Below the pieces are notes generated by a model. It made no database searches. It was not told the origin of the DNA and saw only the letters and a list, made by a program, of their open reading frames with translations. This document shows, one piece after another, positions 7,966 through 16,895 of a stretch of DNA of 64,000 nucleotides. Each line of letters opens with the position of its first letter. The first letter of the stretch is position 1. The stretch spans positions 1-64,000 of the forward strand of contig JAGVFW010000004.1 in NCBI GenBank assembly GCA_020057405.1, written 5' to 3'. Position numbers and translations under genes: made by a program. This stretch comes from an archaeon. Lineage in GTDB: Archaea; Micrarchaeota; Micrarchaeia; Norongarragalinales; UBA97.

Positions 7966-8915
7966 TAGCAAGTTGCGAGCCTCGCGGGCATCGCTCCACT
8001 CCCCGTCCATGGCTTTTCGCCTCCTGCGATGAAGAGAAGCAGCGCTTTTTGCGAGTGAAGCCTGTTCTCCGCCTGCTGGAAAACCACGCTTGAGGGACCG
8101 TTGATTACCTCGCTTGCAACTTCCGCACCCTCAATGCACGGCAGGCAATGCATGAACACCGCACCCGGCACGGCCAGTTCCATCAACTCCTGCGTGACAG
8201 TAAAACCCTTGAACGCTTCGGCCCGCTTTTCGGATTCCGCCTCATCGCCCATGCTCACCCAAACATCAGTGTAGACCACGTCGGCGCCTGAAACGGCATC
8301 GGAGGGTGATTCGAACAACTCGAGTTTCCCGCCGTAGGACTTGCATTGGTTGACGATGGTTTCGGGAAGCCCGTAACCCCGAGGCGAGGCAACTCGCATT
8401 TCAAGCCCAAGCATGCACGCGCCAATGGCCAGCGACGCGCAGACGTTGTTGCCGTCGCCCACAAACGCGATTTTGGCGCTCGGGCCCGCAGTCTCAAGCA
8501 CGGTCTCTAGGTCGGCAAGCGCCTGGCACGGGTGCTCGATGTCGGAAAGCGCGTTTATCACAGGCACTGCCGAGTGCGCGGCAAACTCCTCAAGAAAAGA
8601 CTGGCTGAAAACCCGCGCTGCAACGAAGTCCGCGTACTTGGATACTACCTTGGCTGTGTGCGTCACGTTCTCATGGCCGCCCGAAAGGTGGCTTCCCGCC
8701 ATGTCTGCAAACGAACCGCCCAGCTGAGACACTGCAGCCTGAAGCGACAGCTTCGTGCGCGTGCTCGGCTTCTGCGAATAATACGCCAACATTTTCCCCG
8801 ACAGCGAGTGCGCAAAGGCCTGCGGGTTTTTCTTCACTGCAGCCGCCTTGTCAAGCACGAGGCGCAGCTCTGGCGGCGAGAGGTCGCCAATTTCAAGGAA
8901 ATTCCGGTAATGCAA
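7965..8915 (-). CDS. argF: Ornithine carbamoyltransferase
   Basis: Makes citrulline from ornithine and carbamoyl phosphate. 316 residues, normal length. The carbamoyl-phosphate motif STRTK (KPSTRTKLSLQ), HPCQALADLETV, the ornithine-side DVWVSMGDEAE and the catalytic HCLP (FMHCLPC) are all present; SMG identifies ornithine rather than aspartate transcarbamylase. Start is TTG 8915 with an excellent GGAGGTG seven bases upstream that overlaps the end of argG. Middle gene of argG-argF-argH, so this cell can take ornithine to arginine if carbamoyl phosphate and ornithine are available; no ornithine-making genes are in the window. Confidence 0.95.
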   Translation of the reverse strand: MHYRNFLEIGDLSPPELRLVLDKAAAVKKNPQAFAHSLSGKMLAYYSQKPSTRTKLSLQAAVSQLGGSFADMAGSHLSGGHENVTHTAKVVSKYADFVAARVFSQSFLEEFAAHSAVPVINALSDIEHPCQALADLETVLETAGPSAKIAFVGDGNNVCASLAIGACMLGLEMRVASPRGYGLPETIVNQCKSYGGKLELFESPSDAVSGADVVYTDVWVSMGDEAESEKRAEAFKGFTVTQELMELAVPGAVFMHCLPCIEGAEVASEVINGPSSVVFQQAENRLHSQKALLLFIAGGEKPWTGSGAMPARLATC

Positions 8916-8917
8916 CT

Positions 8918-10243
8918 TCAGGCACCTCCAGAAAGTGCCAGCGCCGCGCTTGGGTGAATTTTTTTCGCTGCGCCAAGACCGGCCGGGGCTTTAGCGCCCA
9001 TTGCTGCAAATGAAACCGTGCTTAGGGCATAGAGGTTGGCAAACCCCTTGCTGTCAAGCTGGTCAAAGGAACTGCCGGCATCGTAAGTGGCTGCAACCTT
9101 GCTGTAGAGACCGGTTGGCGAGCCCCTGGCGATTACCGCCGCGTTTCCCTTAAAGAGCTTCAAGAGCACCCAGCCGTTCACGTTGGCCTGCGTCGATAAG
9201 ATGAAGGCGTTGACCGCGTCCATTGCGGGCGAGTGCCAGAGCGCGGCGTAGCAGTACTCGGCGAACTTCTGGTCCATTGACGGCTTTAGCCAGTTAAGCT
9301 CCTTCGGCAGGCAAAGAAGCTCGAGGTCCTTGTGCGCCCTGAGTATGACCGTTGCTGCAGGGCATTCGTAAAACTCCCTGCTCTTGAGGCCTATCGTCCT
9401 GTCCTCAATCTGGTCGATGACGCCCACGCCGTGGTTGCCTGCAAAAGAATTGAGTCCCTTAACCAGCTCAACGCCCTCGAAAGAACCGCCGTTGAACTCC
9501 GCCTTCACCGGAATGCCTGCCTCAAAATGCAGTTTGACAAAACCAGGGGAATCCGGCGCGTCCTGCGGTGAAACGCACCATGAAAGCGCGTCCTGCGGCA
9601 CGGGCTCCGCCGAGTCCTCAATCGCACCGCCGCAAGCCGACCTGCCCCACAAGTTCGCGTCAACACTGTAAGGCAATTTCTTTGTCGCCGCAACGGGAAT
9701 GCCAGCCTCCTCGGCGTAGGCAATTTCCTCAGGCCGGTTTAGCGACCAGTCCCGCACAGGCGCAAGCACCTTGAAGCCGGGCGCAAGCGACTTTACCGAA
9801 ACATGGAACCGAAGGTAGTCGTTGCCCTTCCCAGTGCTCCCGTGCACTACCGCCGATGCACCTTCCGCAAGCGCAACGTCAACCAAATGCTTTGCAATAA
9901 GTGGCCGGCCGAGGGCAGTCGAGCACGGGTAATTTCCCTGGTAGAGGCAATTGGCCGCGATGGCCTTATTGACGTAACCAGAAATGAATTCCTCCTCGGC
10001 ATTGACGGCATACGCCTTTGAAGCGCCAAGTGAGAGCGCCTTCGCCTTCACTGCAGCAAGGCCCTGGCCGGCGTACTCGTCTTGCCCAAGCCCTACGGTA
10101 AGCGTGACGACCTCGACTCCAAGTTCCTGCAAGAGGCCAAGAAGCACTGAAGTGTCAAGCCCGCCACTGTAGGCAAGCACGACTTTCCCGCAGGACTCGT
10201 ACTCGCCAACGCCAGCCGCCTTAACTTTCTTGAGCAAACCCAT
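8918..10243 (-). CDS. argG: Argininosuccinate synthase
   Basis: Joins citrulline and aspartate using ATP. The N-type PP-loop AYSGGLDTSVLLGLLQE is at residue ~25; STGKGNDYLRF, APVRDWSLNRPEE and GRSACGGAIED are conserved substrate segments. ATG 10243 is chosen over the GTG at 10252 because GGTG (10250-10253) then lies six bases upstream. At 441 residues it is longer than the usual ~400, with an Ala/Gly-rich C-terminal tail that looks non-essential. First gene of the arginine operon, divergent from an ACT-domain protein that might sense an amino acid. Confidence 0.95.
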   Translation of the reverse strand: MGLLKKVKAAGVGEYESCGKVVLAYSGGLDTSVLLGLLQELGVEVVTLTVGLGQDEYAGQGLAAVKAKALSLGASKAYAVNAEEEFISGYVNKAIAANCLYQGNYPCSTALGRPLIAKHLVDVALAEGASAVVHGSTGKGNDYLRFHVSVKSLAPGFKVLAPVRDWSLNRPEEIAYAEEAGIPVAATKKLPYSVDANLWGRSACGGAIEDSAEPVPQDALSWCVSPQDAPDSPGFVKLHFEAGIPVKAEFNGGSFEGVELVKGLNSFAGNHGVGVIDQIEDRTIGLKSREFYECPAATVILRAHKDLELLCLPKELNWLKPSMDQKFAEYCYAALWHSPAMDAVNAFILSTQANVNGWVLLKLFKGNAAVIARGSPTGLYSKVAATYDAGSSFDQLDSKGFANLYALSTVSFAAMGAKAPAGLGAAKKIHPSAALALSGGA

Positions 10244-10272
10244 TGGAAACACCGCAATTAGAGTGCCGAAAA

Positions 10273-10285
10273 GCTAATATTAAAC
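10273..10285. promoter_or_regulatory. Shared A/T promoter box between argG and the ACT gene
   Basis: CTAATATTAAACC is nearly symmetrical and is placed 30-40 bases from both ATG 10243 (minus) and ATG 10327 (plus). It could serve as the TATA element in both directions. Inferred from position and composition only. Confidence 0.4.
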
Positions 10286-10326
10286 CTGTGACAAAAATGA
10301 ATCAAAACAAACAATAAGTGATTCAA

Positions 10327-10974
10327 ATGAAACAAAAGCAAAAGCAGGAATCGGTTGCCGCGAGGGTAGTGCGGGAAATCGAGCAGGACGCGCACTACAG
10401 AAAAGCAATCGAACTGGGCATCGCAAACCTGTCCGCAATAGCGGACATCGTGGCAACAAAGCTCGAGTGCAACCGCGAAGCTGCGAAAGTTGCCGTCGCC
10501 CGCTATGCCAAAAACCGCGTCCCGCATGCCGGCGAGAAGGCTGGCCATGTTTCAAGAGTGCTCAGGCAAAGCTCGGTATCGCTGCAGGACAGCGTTGCCG
10601 TGCTCGTAGTAGAAAACAGCGGGGCAACGGTGCCAAAAACCGCAGGACTTGAAGGCGACGACATCATCGCGGTAGTGTCAAGCAAGCGAAGCACCACGAT
10701 AACCTGCCGCGGAAACGCCGTGGCCGCTCTTGAAAAGAAATTCAAGGGAAGCATCCTGAAGTTCAGCCAAAATCTTTGTCTCGTCCAGCTTTCCTCGCCC
10801 GAAAGCATTGAGAACGTCCCTGGCGTGTTCGTCTCCGTCCTCGACGCAATCTACAGGCGGGGAATTAATGTGCTGGAAGCCTCTTCCTGCTACACCGACA
10901 CGAACATCATCGTAGAGCGAAGGGACGCGGTGAAGTGCTTCGAGGCGGTCGAGGAAGCCTGCGGAAAAAGCTAG
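10327..10974 (+). CDS. ACT-domain protein, possible amino-acid-responsive regulator
   Basis: 215 residues. The C-terminus (SPESIENVPGVFVSVLDAIYRRGINVLEASSCYTDTNIIVERRDAVKCFEAVEEA) is an ACT domain, the small-molecule sensor found in amino-acid enzymes and regulators. The N-terminal third is helical (LSAIADIVATKLECNREAAKVAVARYAKNR) and could bind DNA, but no canonical HTH is certain. It faces the arginine operon across 83 bases with a common A/T box, so a role in arginine control is a testable inference. The 3' end overlaps the convergent NMD3 gene by four bases. Start ATG 10327 is preferred to GTG 10318. Confidence 0.75.
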   Translation: MKQKQKQESVAARVVREIEQDAHYRKAIELGIANLSAIADIVATKLECNREAAKVAVARYAKNRVPHAGEKAGHVSRVLRQSSVSLQDSVAVLVVENSGATVPKTAGLEGDDIIAVVSSKRSTTITCRGNAVAALEKKFKGSILKFSQNLCLVQLSSPESIENVPGVFVSVLDAIYRRGINVLEASSCYTDTNIIVERRDAVKCFEAVEEACGKS

Positions 10975-11636
10975 TCCATCCGTACGCAGATTGTCGCGCG
11001 GAACATTCGCTTTCCTTGTCTTTGTCCAATTAGCGTGTTGCTGTGGGTGAAGTGCCTGCCAAGTGCGCCGATAACCTGGAGGGCGACCTTTCTGCTGCCG
11101 ACTGCAAAGTCGATTCCGTATTTGTTCTCCTCGTAGTCCGAGACGAATGACTCCTTCTCGCATTGCTTAATCAGCGTTTCCGCAACTTTGCGCAATCGCT
11201 CGGGAGTGCCGCTGCGCAGCTGGATTACGGCCTCTCGGTAACCGCCGCTCTTCATGTGGCAGTTGGTGCAAAGCGTCTTTTGGAGGCCGATGGTAATCGG
11301 AACCTGCTTTTTGATGTCGGTGGCGTCTGCCTCAAGCTCAATGTCGGCAGTGACTAAGACTCCGCCCTTAACAGCGCGCAGGGTAACTTGCTTTACGGAA
11401 ATAGGCAAGCGCGACTTGATTTTCGACGCGGCCCACTCGCCGAACTCTTCTTCGGAAAAACTTTTCCAAACGCCTGAGACAAAATGCTTGTTGCAACGCG
11501 TGCATCGCTTGAGCTCAAGTTTTTTGGGAACCTCGAAGAGTTGCTCGCGCTCGGAATAACATTCGACGCAAAAGGCCTTGACGAAAGGAAGTGCGGCGGA
11601 TTCGGTTTTCCCGCAGGCAGGGCAGGTTTTGTGCAT
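10971..11636 (-). CDS. NMD3-like ribosome biogenesis protein
   Basis: 221 residues with the archaeal NMD3 N-terminal zinc region: CPACG, FCVECY, then CTRCNKHF, and the later CTNCHMKSGGYREAVIQLR characteristic of the family. In eukaryotes NMD3 is the 60S export adaptor; in archaea it is thought to act in late large-subunit assembly. The ORF track begins at ATG 11663, but that codon lies inside the TATA box CATATAAATG (11661-11670). ATG 11636, about 30 bases downstream of the box, is therefore the start and the message should be leaderless. Confidence 0.88.
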   Translation of the reverse strand: MHKTCPACGKTESAALPFVKAFCVECYSEREQLFEVPKKLELKRCTRCNKHFVSGVWKSFSEEEFGEWAASKIKSRLPISVKQVTLRAVKGGVLVTADIELEADATDIKKQVPITIGLQKTLCTNCHMKSGGYREAVIQLRSGTPERLRKVAETLIKQCEKESFVSDYEENKYGIDFAVGSRKVALQVIGALGRHFTHSNTLIGQRQGKRMFRATICVRMD

Positions 11637-11660
11637 AAGTAATGTTTGGGACAATAGCAT

Positions 11661-11670
11661 CATTTATATG
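11661..11670. promoter_or_regulatory. TATA box serving NMD3 and perhaps the divergent operon
   Basis: CATTTATATG reads CATATAAATG on the minus strand, a good archaeal TATA element ~30 bases before ATG 11636. In the plus direction it is ~45 bases ahead of ATG 11711, which has its own AGGAGG site, so both directions could use it. Confidence 0.5.
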
Positions 11671-11710
11671 GGTTTGTCGATTAAGGTAAAAACTAGGAGG
11701 CGATCGGGAT

Positions 11711-11908
11711 ATGCCAATAGCAATGGAGGAAATGGACGAGCTAGCTGCAGTAAACAGCGAGCTGCGCTTCATCACTCTCGAGCTCATGAAAATCTCGGCG
11801 AGCCAGGACAAGAGCTTCGACAAAGTCCTCCGCGAGTTCGTCGGCAACGCCTTCAAGCTCAAGCGGACGCTAAACCGGAGCGAACTCCTCGCCCGGAGAA
11901 GGCACTAA
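11711..11908 (+). CDS. Small protein of unknown function, first in DUF2070-glycosyltransferase operon
   Basis: 65 residues (MEEMDELAAVNSELRFITLELMKISASQDKS), charged, probably two helices with coiled-coil character, without cysteines, signal or membrane segment. AGGAGG lies ten bases before the ATG. It is followed 26 bases later by the DUF2070 gene on the same strand. I do not recognise the family. Codon use looks like its neighbours, which supports a real gene. Confidence 0.6.
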   Translation: MPIAMEEMDELAAVNSELRFITLELMKISASQDKSFDKVLREFVGNAFKLKRTLNRSELLARRRH

Positions 11909-11933
11909 GCATTCGCACGACAGGTGGCGGCAA

Positions 11934-13742
11934 GTGGAATTGCGTGAAAAGTCACTAAAACCACCGGCCTTCCTGACCCCGCTGCCGTCATACAAAAAAC
12001 TTTTTGCCTATTTGCTGCTCTTCTCAGTCATAGCCGGTTTTGCCGTCAGGCTCTCGGCAATGCCAGCCGGCGACGCACTCGTATTTGGCGGCGCCGAAGG
12101 CTTCTTCTTAATCGCCCTACCGGCGTTTTTTGCCGCGGTCCTGGCCGCCTCGGTGATGGACCGAAGGCAATTTAGAAAAAGGCTCAAGTACTTCGCATTC
12201 ACCGCGTGCCTTGGCGCGATTCTCAACGCGGCAACATTCATTTTCGTATCGTACTTCCTCGCCCCCAACTCTCTTTCGGGAGAGCACGCCATACTATTGG
12301 CAAACGCGGCCGTCTTTGCGATTTGGATGATAGCACTCGTCATCGCCCTCTCTGCCCGCCTGCGGTACTTCTTCCTCGCGTTCTCACAACCCCTCTTAAC
12401 ACTCGCTTTCCTCGTGCTGTGGCGGCGGCTCGGCATCATTGAATCTACCGTGCTTCGCGACGCGTCAATCTGGCTCTTGCTGCCCAAGCTGGCGGTCGCT
12501 TCGGGAGTGCTGCTTTTTGCAATGTGGGCCGCGTCAAAGCTCATTAACGCACCCGCAAGAAACAACTTCGGCGTGAGCGCAACCCAGGCCGCTAGCCTCT
12601 TCTTCGCCCAGTGGGTGCAGGGAAGCAAGGGCCTCGAGCAAATCCTCGACGAGATGGGCGAAGACATTGAAACGACGATAGGCACCGTCGAATTCCGCGA
12701 CCTTGACGGGAAACGAAAAGCCGTGTTTTTGACGCCAAACGTGCACTTCGGGCCATTCGGCAACATAGGGGGAAGCGAATTTCCCGCAATTCTTTCAAAA
12801 GAATTGGGCCGCGAACTAGACTGCGAGGCATTCGTGTTCCACGGCACAGTCTACCACGACTTTAACCCCGTTTCAAGCGACAGCGTGCAGGACCTCAAGA
12901 AGGCGTTCAAACACTGCCTTGCCGCCGGCTCGCAAAACCGCTCCCGCACGGGCGCCCTCTTAACATCCAATTCAGGCGACGCGAGTGTCGACGGCTTTGC
13001 GTTTGGCAAAGGCGCGTTTCTCGCCCTATCGCCCCCGCCCTTCCCCGCAGGCGACTTTGACTTTGCCAGTGGCTACGCTTTGGCGCTAAAGGCGAGCCAA
13101 AAGTTAGGCACTACAATCATTTGCGACAGGCACACCGCCCAAAAGCGGGTGGCCAAGTGGAGCGTCGGAAGCAGGGAATTCTACGAATTCATGGACGCTG
13201 TTGAGAAACTCGAGGCGCCAAAGCAAAAGCCATTCGCCATCGGGGTTGCGGCAGACGCCTTGGATGGCTTTACGGTTAAAAACGGCATCGGAAAGGGCGG
13301 GCTCAAAGTCGCGGTGATCGAGATTGCGGGCAAACGCCACTGCCTAGCGGTTTTCGACGCAAACAACATGCTCCCGCCGTTGCGGGAAAAGCTCGTCGGC
13401 ACGCTTAGAAAACGGTTCGGCTTTGCATACTGCGATGTCTTTACGACTGACACTCACGCAGTCAACTCGGTCGAGACTGTGCATAACCCCCTGGGGGCCA
13501 ACATCAGCTGGCCCCAGCTTGAGGAAATACTCGTCAAGACGGCTGGCGCGGCGGATGCGGACGTGCAGGCGGCCACGGCAAGCGTAACCAGCCAAAGGTA
13601 CGCGACCAGAGTGCTTGGCGCGGGCAAGGCTGGCGAACTGGCAAGCACGATAAACGCAATCGTCGCAGTCGCCCGGATTGCCGCCCCGGCAGTGATTATA
13701 ATCTCCCTCGCACTAGCCCTGTTGGCACTCGTGCTGATTTAG
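11934..13742 (+). CDS. DUF2070 family membrane protein
   Basis: 602 residues. The N-terminal ~210 residues contain about six membrane segments, followed by a large soluble region with the DUF2070 hallmarks (VHFGPFGNIGGSEFP, HGTVYHDFNPV, DTHAVNSV) and a final C-terminal membrane helix. The histidine/aspartate motifs suggest a metal-dependent enzyme but the family is uncharacterised to my knowledge. GTG 11934 follows AGGTGG at good spacing. The stop TAG overlaps the GTG of the next glycosyltransferase by one base, so the two are translationally coupled and may share a role in envelope lipids or glycans. Confidence 0.85.
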   Translation: MELREKSLKPPAFLTPLPSYKKLFAYLLLFSVIAGFAVRLSAMPAGDALVFGGAEGFFLIALPAFFAAVLAASVMDRRQFRKRLKYFAFTACLGAILNAATFIFVSYFLAPNSLSGEHAILLANAAVFAIWMIALVIALSARLRYFFLAFSQPLLTLAFLVLWRRLGIIESTVLRDASIWLLLPKLAVASGVLLFAMWAASKLINAPARNNFGVSATQAASLFFAQWVQGSKGLEQILDEMGEDIETTIGTVEFRDLDGKRKAVFLTPNVHFGPFGNIGGSEFPAILSKELGRELDCEAFVFHGTVYHDFNPVSSDSVQDLKKAFKHCLAAGSQNRSRTGALLTSNSGDASVDGFAFGKGAFLALSPPPFPAGDFDFASGYALALKASQKLGTTIICDRHTAQKRVAKWSVGSREFYEFMDAVEKLEAPKQKPFAIGVAADALDGFTVKNGIGKGGLKVAVIEIAGKRHCLAVFDANNMLPPLREKLVGTLRKRFGFAYCDVFTTDTHAVNSVETVHNPLGANISWPQLEEILVKTAGAADADVQAATASVTSQRYATRVLGAGKAGELASTINAIVAVARIAAPAVIIISLALALLALVLI

Positions 13743-14902
13743 TGGACAAAATGAAGGCTGCATTCTTCACGGACACTTACCTGCCAAACGTCGACGGGGT
13801 AGTGCGCGCCATACTCAACTTCCGCGGCGAGCTAGAAAAGCGCGGCAACGAAGTCTACGTTTTCGCAAGCGGCACGAAGATAGACACTGCCGCCAACAAC
13901 GACAAGCGCGTGTTCTTCTACTCCAGCATCAAGTTCCCGCCCTATCCGCAGTACAAGCTGGCAGTCTTTCCCTACCACGCGGCCAAGGTGAAGGCACGCG
14001 ATACCGGCATTGAACTAGTCCACAGCCACGCCATCGCGAACATGGGCCTGGCGGCAATTGGCACGGCCAAGGCGCTCAATCTGCCCCTCGTCGGCACATT
14101 CCACACCCTCGTGCCAAAGGCAGTCCAGATTGTAGCCAAGCGCAACTGGAGCAAAAAAGCGGGCGAAGCGATTGCCTGGAAGCTCGTCGAGGCGTTCTAC
14201 ACTCCCTTTGACCTCGTCACTGCCCCCTCAAAAACCATTTGCGTAATGATGGAAGAGCACGGAATCAAAAACTGCACGCCAGTGCCAAACGGCATCGACC
14301 TTAACCGATTCAAGGAAAGCCTGGACCGCAACTGGGCACGAAAACCCCTCGGCCTGGCCCCAGACGAGAAGCTCATCTTGGTTGCCGGCCGCTTCAGCCG
14401 CGAGAAGAACGTCGACGTCGTCGTCAAGGCCTTCGACAGGGTGCTAAGAAAAGAGAAAGCCAAGCTCGTCATAAGCGGAGAGGGCCCGGCAAAGCAGGAA
14501 GTCATCTCGCTAGTCGAAAAAATGGGCTTGCAAAAGCACGTGCAGTTTTTGGGCTTTCTGCCAGAACAGGAATTGCCCCTCTACTACGCCGCTGCCGACG
14601 TCTTCGTCACGGCCTCGACTTTCGAAACCCAGGGCTTAACCGTCCTCGAGAGCATGGCGTGCGGCACCCCCGTTGTCGGCGCCAACAGCATGGCGATTCC
14701 GGAAACAATCAAGGACAAGCAAAATGGCCTGCTCTTCGCTCCAATGGAGGAAGATGACTGCGCTGAAAAAATCCTCGACATGCTGCAAATGCAGGCCAAG
14801 TACCGAAACACGATGCGCGAAAACGCGCGCAAGACAGCCGAAAGCTACTCCATCGCCAGGATGACCGACGTGCTGCTAAAAGCATACGCTAAAGTCCTCT
14901 AA
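13742..14902 (+). CDS. Glycosyltransferase family 4
   Basis: 386 residues with two Rossmann halves of the GT-B fold: N-terminal FFTDTYLPNVDGVVRAILNF, HSHAIANMGLAAIG, and C-terminal VAGRFSREKNVDVVVKAF, FLPEQELPLYYAAADVFVTASTFETQGLTVLESMACGTPVVG, containing the E-x7-E donor motif. The sequence resembles diacylglycerol glucosyl/mannosyl-transferases, so a glycolipid product is plausible. Start GTG 13742 overlaps the DUF2070 stop. ATG 13751 is an alternative. Confidence 0.9.
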   Translation: MDKMKAAFFTDTYLPNVDGVVRAILNFRGELEKRGNEVYVFASGTKIDTAANNDKRVFFYSSIKFPPYPQYKLAVFPYHAAKVKARDTGIELVHSHAIANMGLAAIGTAKALNLPLVGTFHTLVPKAVQIVAKRNWSKKAGEAIAWKLVEAFYTPFDLVTAPSKTICVMMEEHGIKNCTPVPNGIDLNRFKESLDRNWARKPLGLAPDEKLILVAGRFSREKNVDVVVKAFDRVLRKEKAKLVISGEGPAKQEVISLVEKMGLQKHVQFLGFLPEQELPLYYAAADVFVTASTFETQGLTVLESMACGTPVVGANSMAIPETIKDKQNGLLFAPMEEDDCAEKILDMLQMQAKYRNTMRENARKTAESYSIARMTDVLLKAYAKVL

Positions 14903-14942
14903 GTGGACCTTGCTAGAAATGCTCCCGAACTTACTTCGCTAA

Positions 14943-15599
14943 TTAGTTGCAGCCAAGCTCGCTTGCAAGCTGCGCACGCGTCTTGACGCCCGTCAAGAGC
15001 TTGGAGTTGTCCACCACTAAGGCAGGTGCAGTGTTGACGCCAAAGCGCTTTTTCGCAAGCTCAATAGGCGCCAGGCCCAAGTCAGTTGCAAGCGTAATCA
15101 CCTGAAGCGACGGGCACTGGTTGCGAAGAGCGTCAAGCACCTCGCCCTGCACCAGGCAGTCGTTGCACGTGCGCATGGTCTCGGTGAAGAAGAGCGCAAG
15201 CCTGGAGTCCTTCTGGCCGCATTTCTGCTCTGCTTGCGTGGACTGGAGCCAAAGCTCGACGTTGTTCAAGTAATACTGCCTGCGCACTAGCTCGTAGTCA
15301 GCCAAGAGGTTTGCCCTTTCGAAATCGCGCAGGCGGTTGACAAGCGCGTAGCCCCGGTCGCGGCTCTTGCGGATGTTAAGCTGGAGTGCCTCACAGAACG
15401 CCTCTTCGTCCTGCTCGCCGAAAGTGTCGGCGTAGGACAAAAGCAAGCGCGTCTCCTCAGACTCCGCCTGATAAGAGCGCACCTGGCTCTCAACCGAGCC
15501 GAACTTGCTTGAGTCGTACTCCCGCGCAATGAGGTAGGAGACTAGGAGGAAGAAGAGGGCTAGGGCCGCCGCACCGACGTAAAACCGTTTGGTTACCAT
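14943..15599 (-). CDS. Membrane-anchored thioredoxin-like protein (CNDC)
   Basis: 218 residues. An N-terminal membrane anchor (AAALALFFLLVSYLIA) is followed by a charged helical stretch and a C-terminal thioredoxin-like domain: ALFFTETMRTCNDCLVQGEVLDALR carries the CxxC, followed by the probable cis-Pro segment FGVNTAPALVVDN. Predicted role is thiol-disulfide exchange outside the membrane. Its ATG lies inside the last codons of the upstream GT2 gene (overlap of seven bases), so it belongs to the glycan operon. Substrate unknown. Confidence 0.8.
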   Translation of the reverse strand: MVTKRFYVGAAALALFFLLVSYLIAREYDSSKFGSVESQVRSYQAESEETRLLLSYADTFGEQDEEAFCEALQLNIRKSRDRGYALVNRLRDFERANLLADYELVRRQYYLNNVELWLQSTQAEQKCGQKDSRLALFFTETMRTCNDCLVQGEVLDALRNQCPSLQVITLATDLGLAPIELAKKRFGVNTAPALVVDNSKLLTGVKTRAQLASELGCN

Positions 15600-16882
15600 T
15601 CAAACTCACTCTGGGTTGCTTCGCGCAAGAGGCTGTCAAAATAAAAGAACGAATTTAGTGTAGGGTAAAACAAGATTATTAATCCGGCTGGAACGAGGTG
15701 CTCCAGGCGAAGCTTTACGTTGATGAGCTTGAGGCTTTGGAATAGGAAGTGCCACCACACGAGCACTGAAGCGACGAGAAAAACGCTTGCGGAATTGACT
15801 AGCAGGACTGACTCCGGATGCAGGACCGGCAATTCGCCTATGGCAAGCCATGCTGCAGTGATTTGCGCGGCATTAAGCACGCCGCTAAGCAAATTGAAGG
15901 CAATCACCGTCCACATCACCATCGTCGTCGCCACGTAAATCGTCGTGGTGGGGTAGGAAAAGACGCCAAAGTCGGAGTAATCCCGATTCAAGAACATGTG
16001 GAAGTAGAGCTTCAAGTTGTATATCGTGCCGCGGTACCACCTTATGCGCTGGCGGTGAAGCTTGGAAAGCGTGTCCGGCACTTCGGTAGGCACGTGCGTT
16101 TCCGTGCAGCACTCTATGGCGTAACCGTGCTTGTGCAGGTTGAGGCCAATTTCCATGTCCTCCGTCATGTTTTTTTCGTCAAAGCCGCCGATTTCGTTAA
16201 GCGCCGAGCGCTTGTATGCCGACATTGGCCCCGGCGTGACTAGAAGGCCGTTGATTTTGCCCATGGTCTTTGCGACAAAGCCAAACGCACTGTAGTATTC
16301 CAGCTGCTGCATTCGCTGGAGCAGGTTTTTCGGCTCAAACGCCGTGACGAAGACAGTGACTGCACCCACCTTGGGGCCAGCGTAGAAGTAGGGAACCATC
16401 TTCTCAAGCGCGTCTTTAGGCGGGTAAGTGTCGGAGTCAATTGCAACTACGATTTCGTTCTTGGCGAGCTTGATGCCGTAGTTTAGCGCACTTGCCTTTC
16501 CGCGTCCGCCCTTCTTCGTCACAACCCGAACGCCCATGCGGGCAGCGATTTTTGCCGAACTGTCGCTGCTTGAGTCGTCAATGAGGATGATTTCCTTCTT
16601 GCCTGCGTAGCGCATTCCCTTGATGTGGGTCAGGCACTTCTCAAGCGTGCGGCCGCTGTTGTAGCAGGGTACGATGATGGAGAGAGAGGGCCACTTTTTG
16701 GGAGCCGGCGGGTTCTTGTCTGGAACAGTTGCCGCGATGATGGCGTAGAAGGAAAAGCCAAAGAAGAAAATGGCACTTAGAAAGACGAGCACCCACATGG
16801 TCGCAAGTGGGTTGAGCCAGAAATAGTAGAGGCCGAGCGCAAACGCAAGCAACACCGCTGCGCCCTTCAAAGCGTTTTTCAA
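15593..16882 (-). CDS. Membrane glycosyltransferase family 2
   Basis: 429 residues. Two N-terminal membrane helices, then a GT-A domain with LSIIVPCYNSGRTLEKCL, IILIDDSSSDSS, the DxD-type IDSDTYPP, FDEKNMTEDMEIG and the processive-type QRIRW, then several C-terminal membrane helices. This build is typical of polymerising or lipid-linked GT2 enzymes. The ORF track extends upstream into the neighbour; TTG 16882, with CGGAG six bases ahead and just after the preceding stop, is the better start. Sugar specificity cannot be read. Confidence 0.88.
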   Translation of the reverse strand: MKNALKGAAVLLAFALGLYYFWLNPLATMWVLVFLSAIFFFGFSFYAIIAATVPDKNPPAPKKWPSLSIIVPCYNSGRTLEKCLTHIKGMRYAGKKEIILIDDSSSDSSAKIAARMGVRVVTKKGGRGKASALNYGIKLAKNEIVVAIDSDTYPPKDALEKMVPYFYAGPKVGAVTVFVTAFEPKNLLQRMQQLEYYSAFGFVAKTMGKINGLLVTPGPMSAYKRSALNEIGGFDEKNMTEDMEIGLNLHKHGYAIECCTETHVPTEVPDTLSKLHRQRIRWYRGTIYNLKLYFHMFLNRDYSDFGVFSYPTTTIYVATTMVMWTVIAFNLLSGVLNAAQITAAWLAIGELPVLHPESVLLVNSASVFLVASVLVWWHFLFQSLKLINVKLRLEHLVPAGLIILFYPTLNSFFYFDSLLREATQSEFEW

Positions 16883-16895
16883 GAGAAACTCCGTT

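Noticed and set aside
8290-8330. GATTCGAAC T-loop-like string hinting at a second tRNA
   Set aside because: It lies within argF coding sequence and no acceptor or anticodon arms can be formed around it.
12008-12847. 279-codon minus-strand ORF opposite DUF2070
   Set aside because: Composition is low-complexity Ala/Ser/Arg and lies within a well supported gene; shadow frame.
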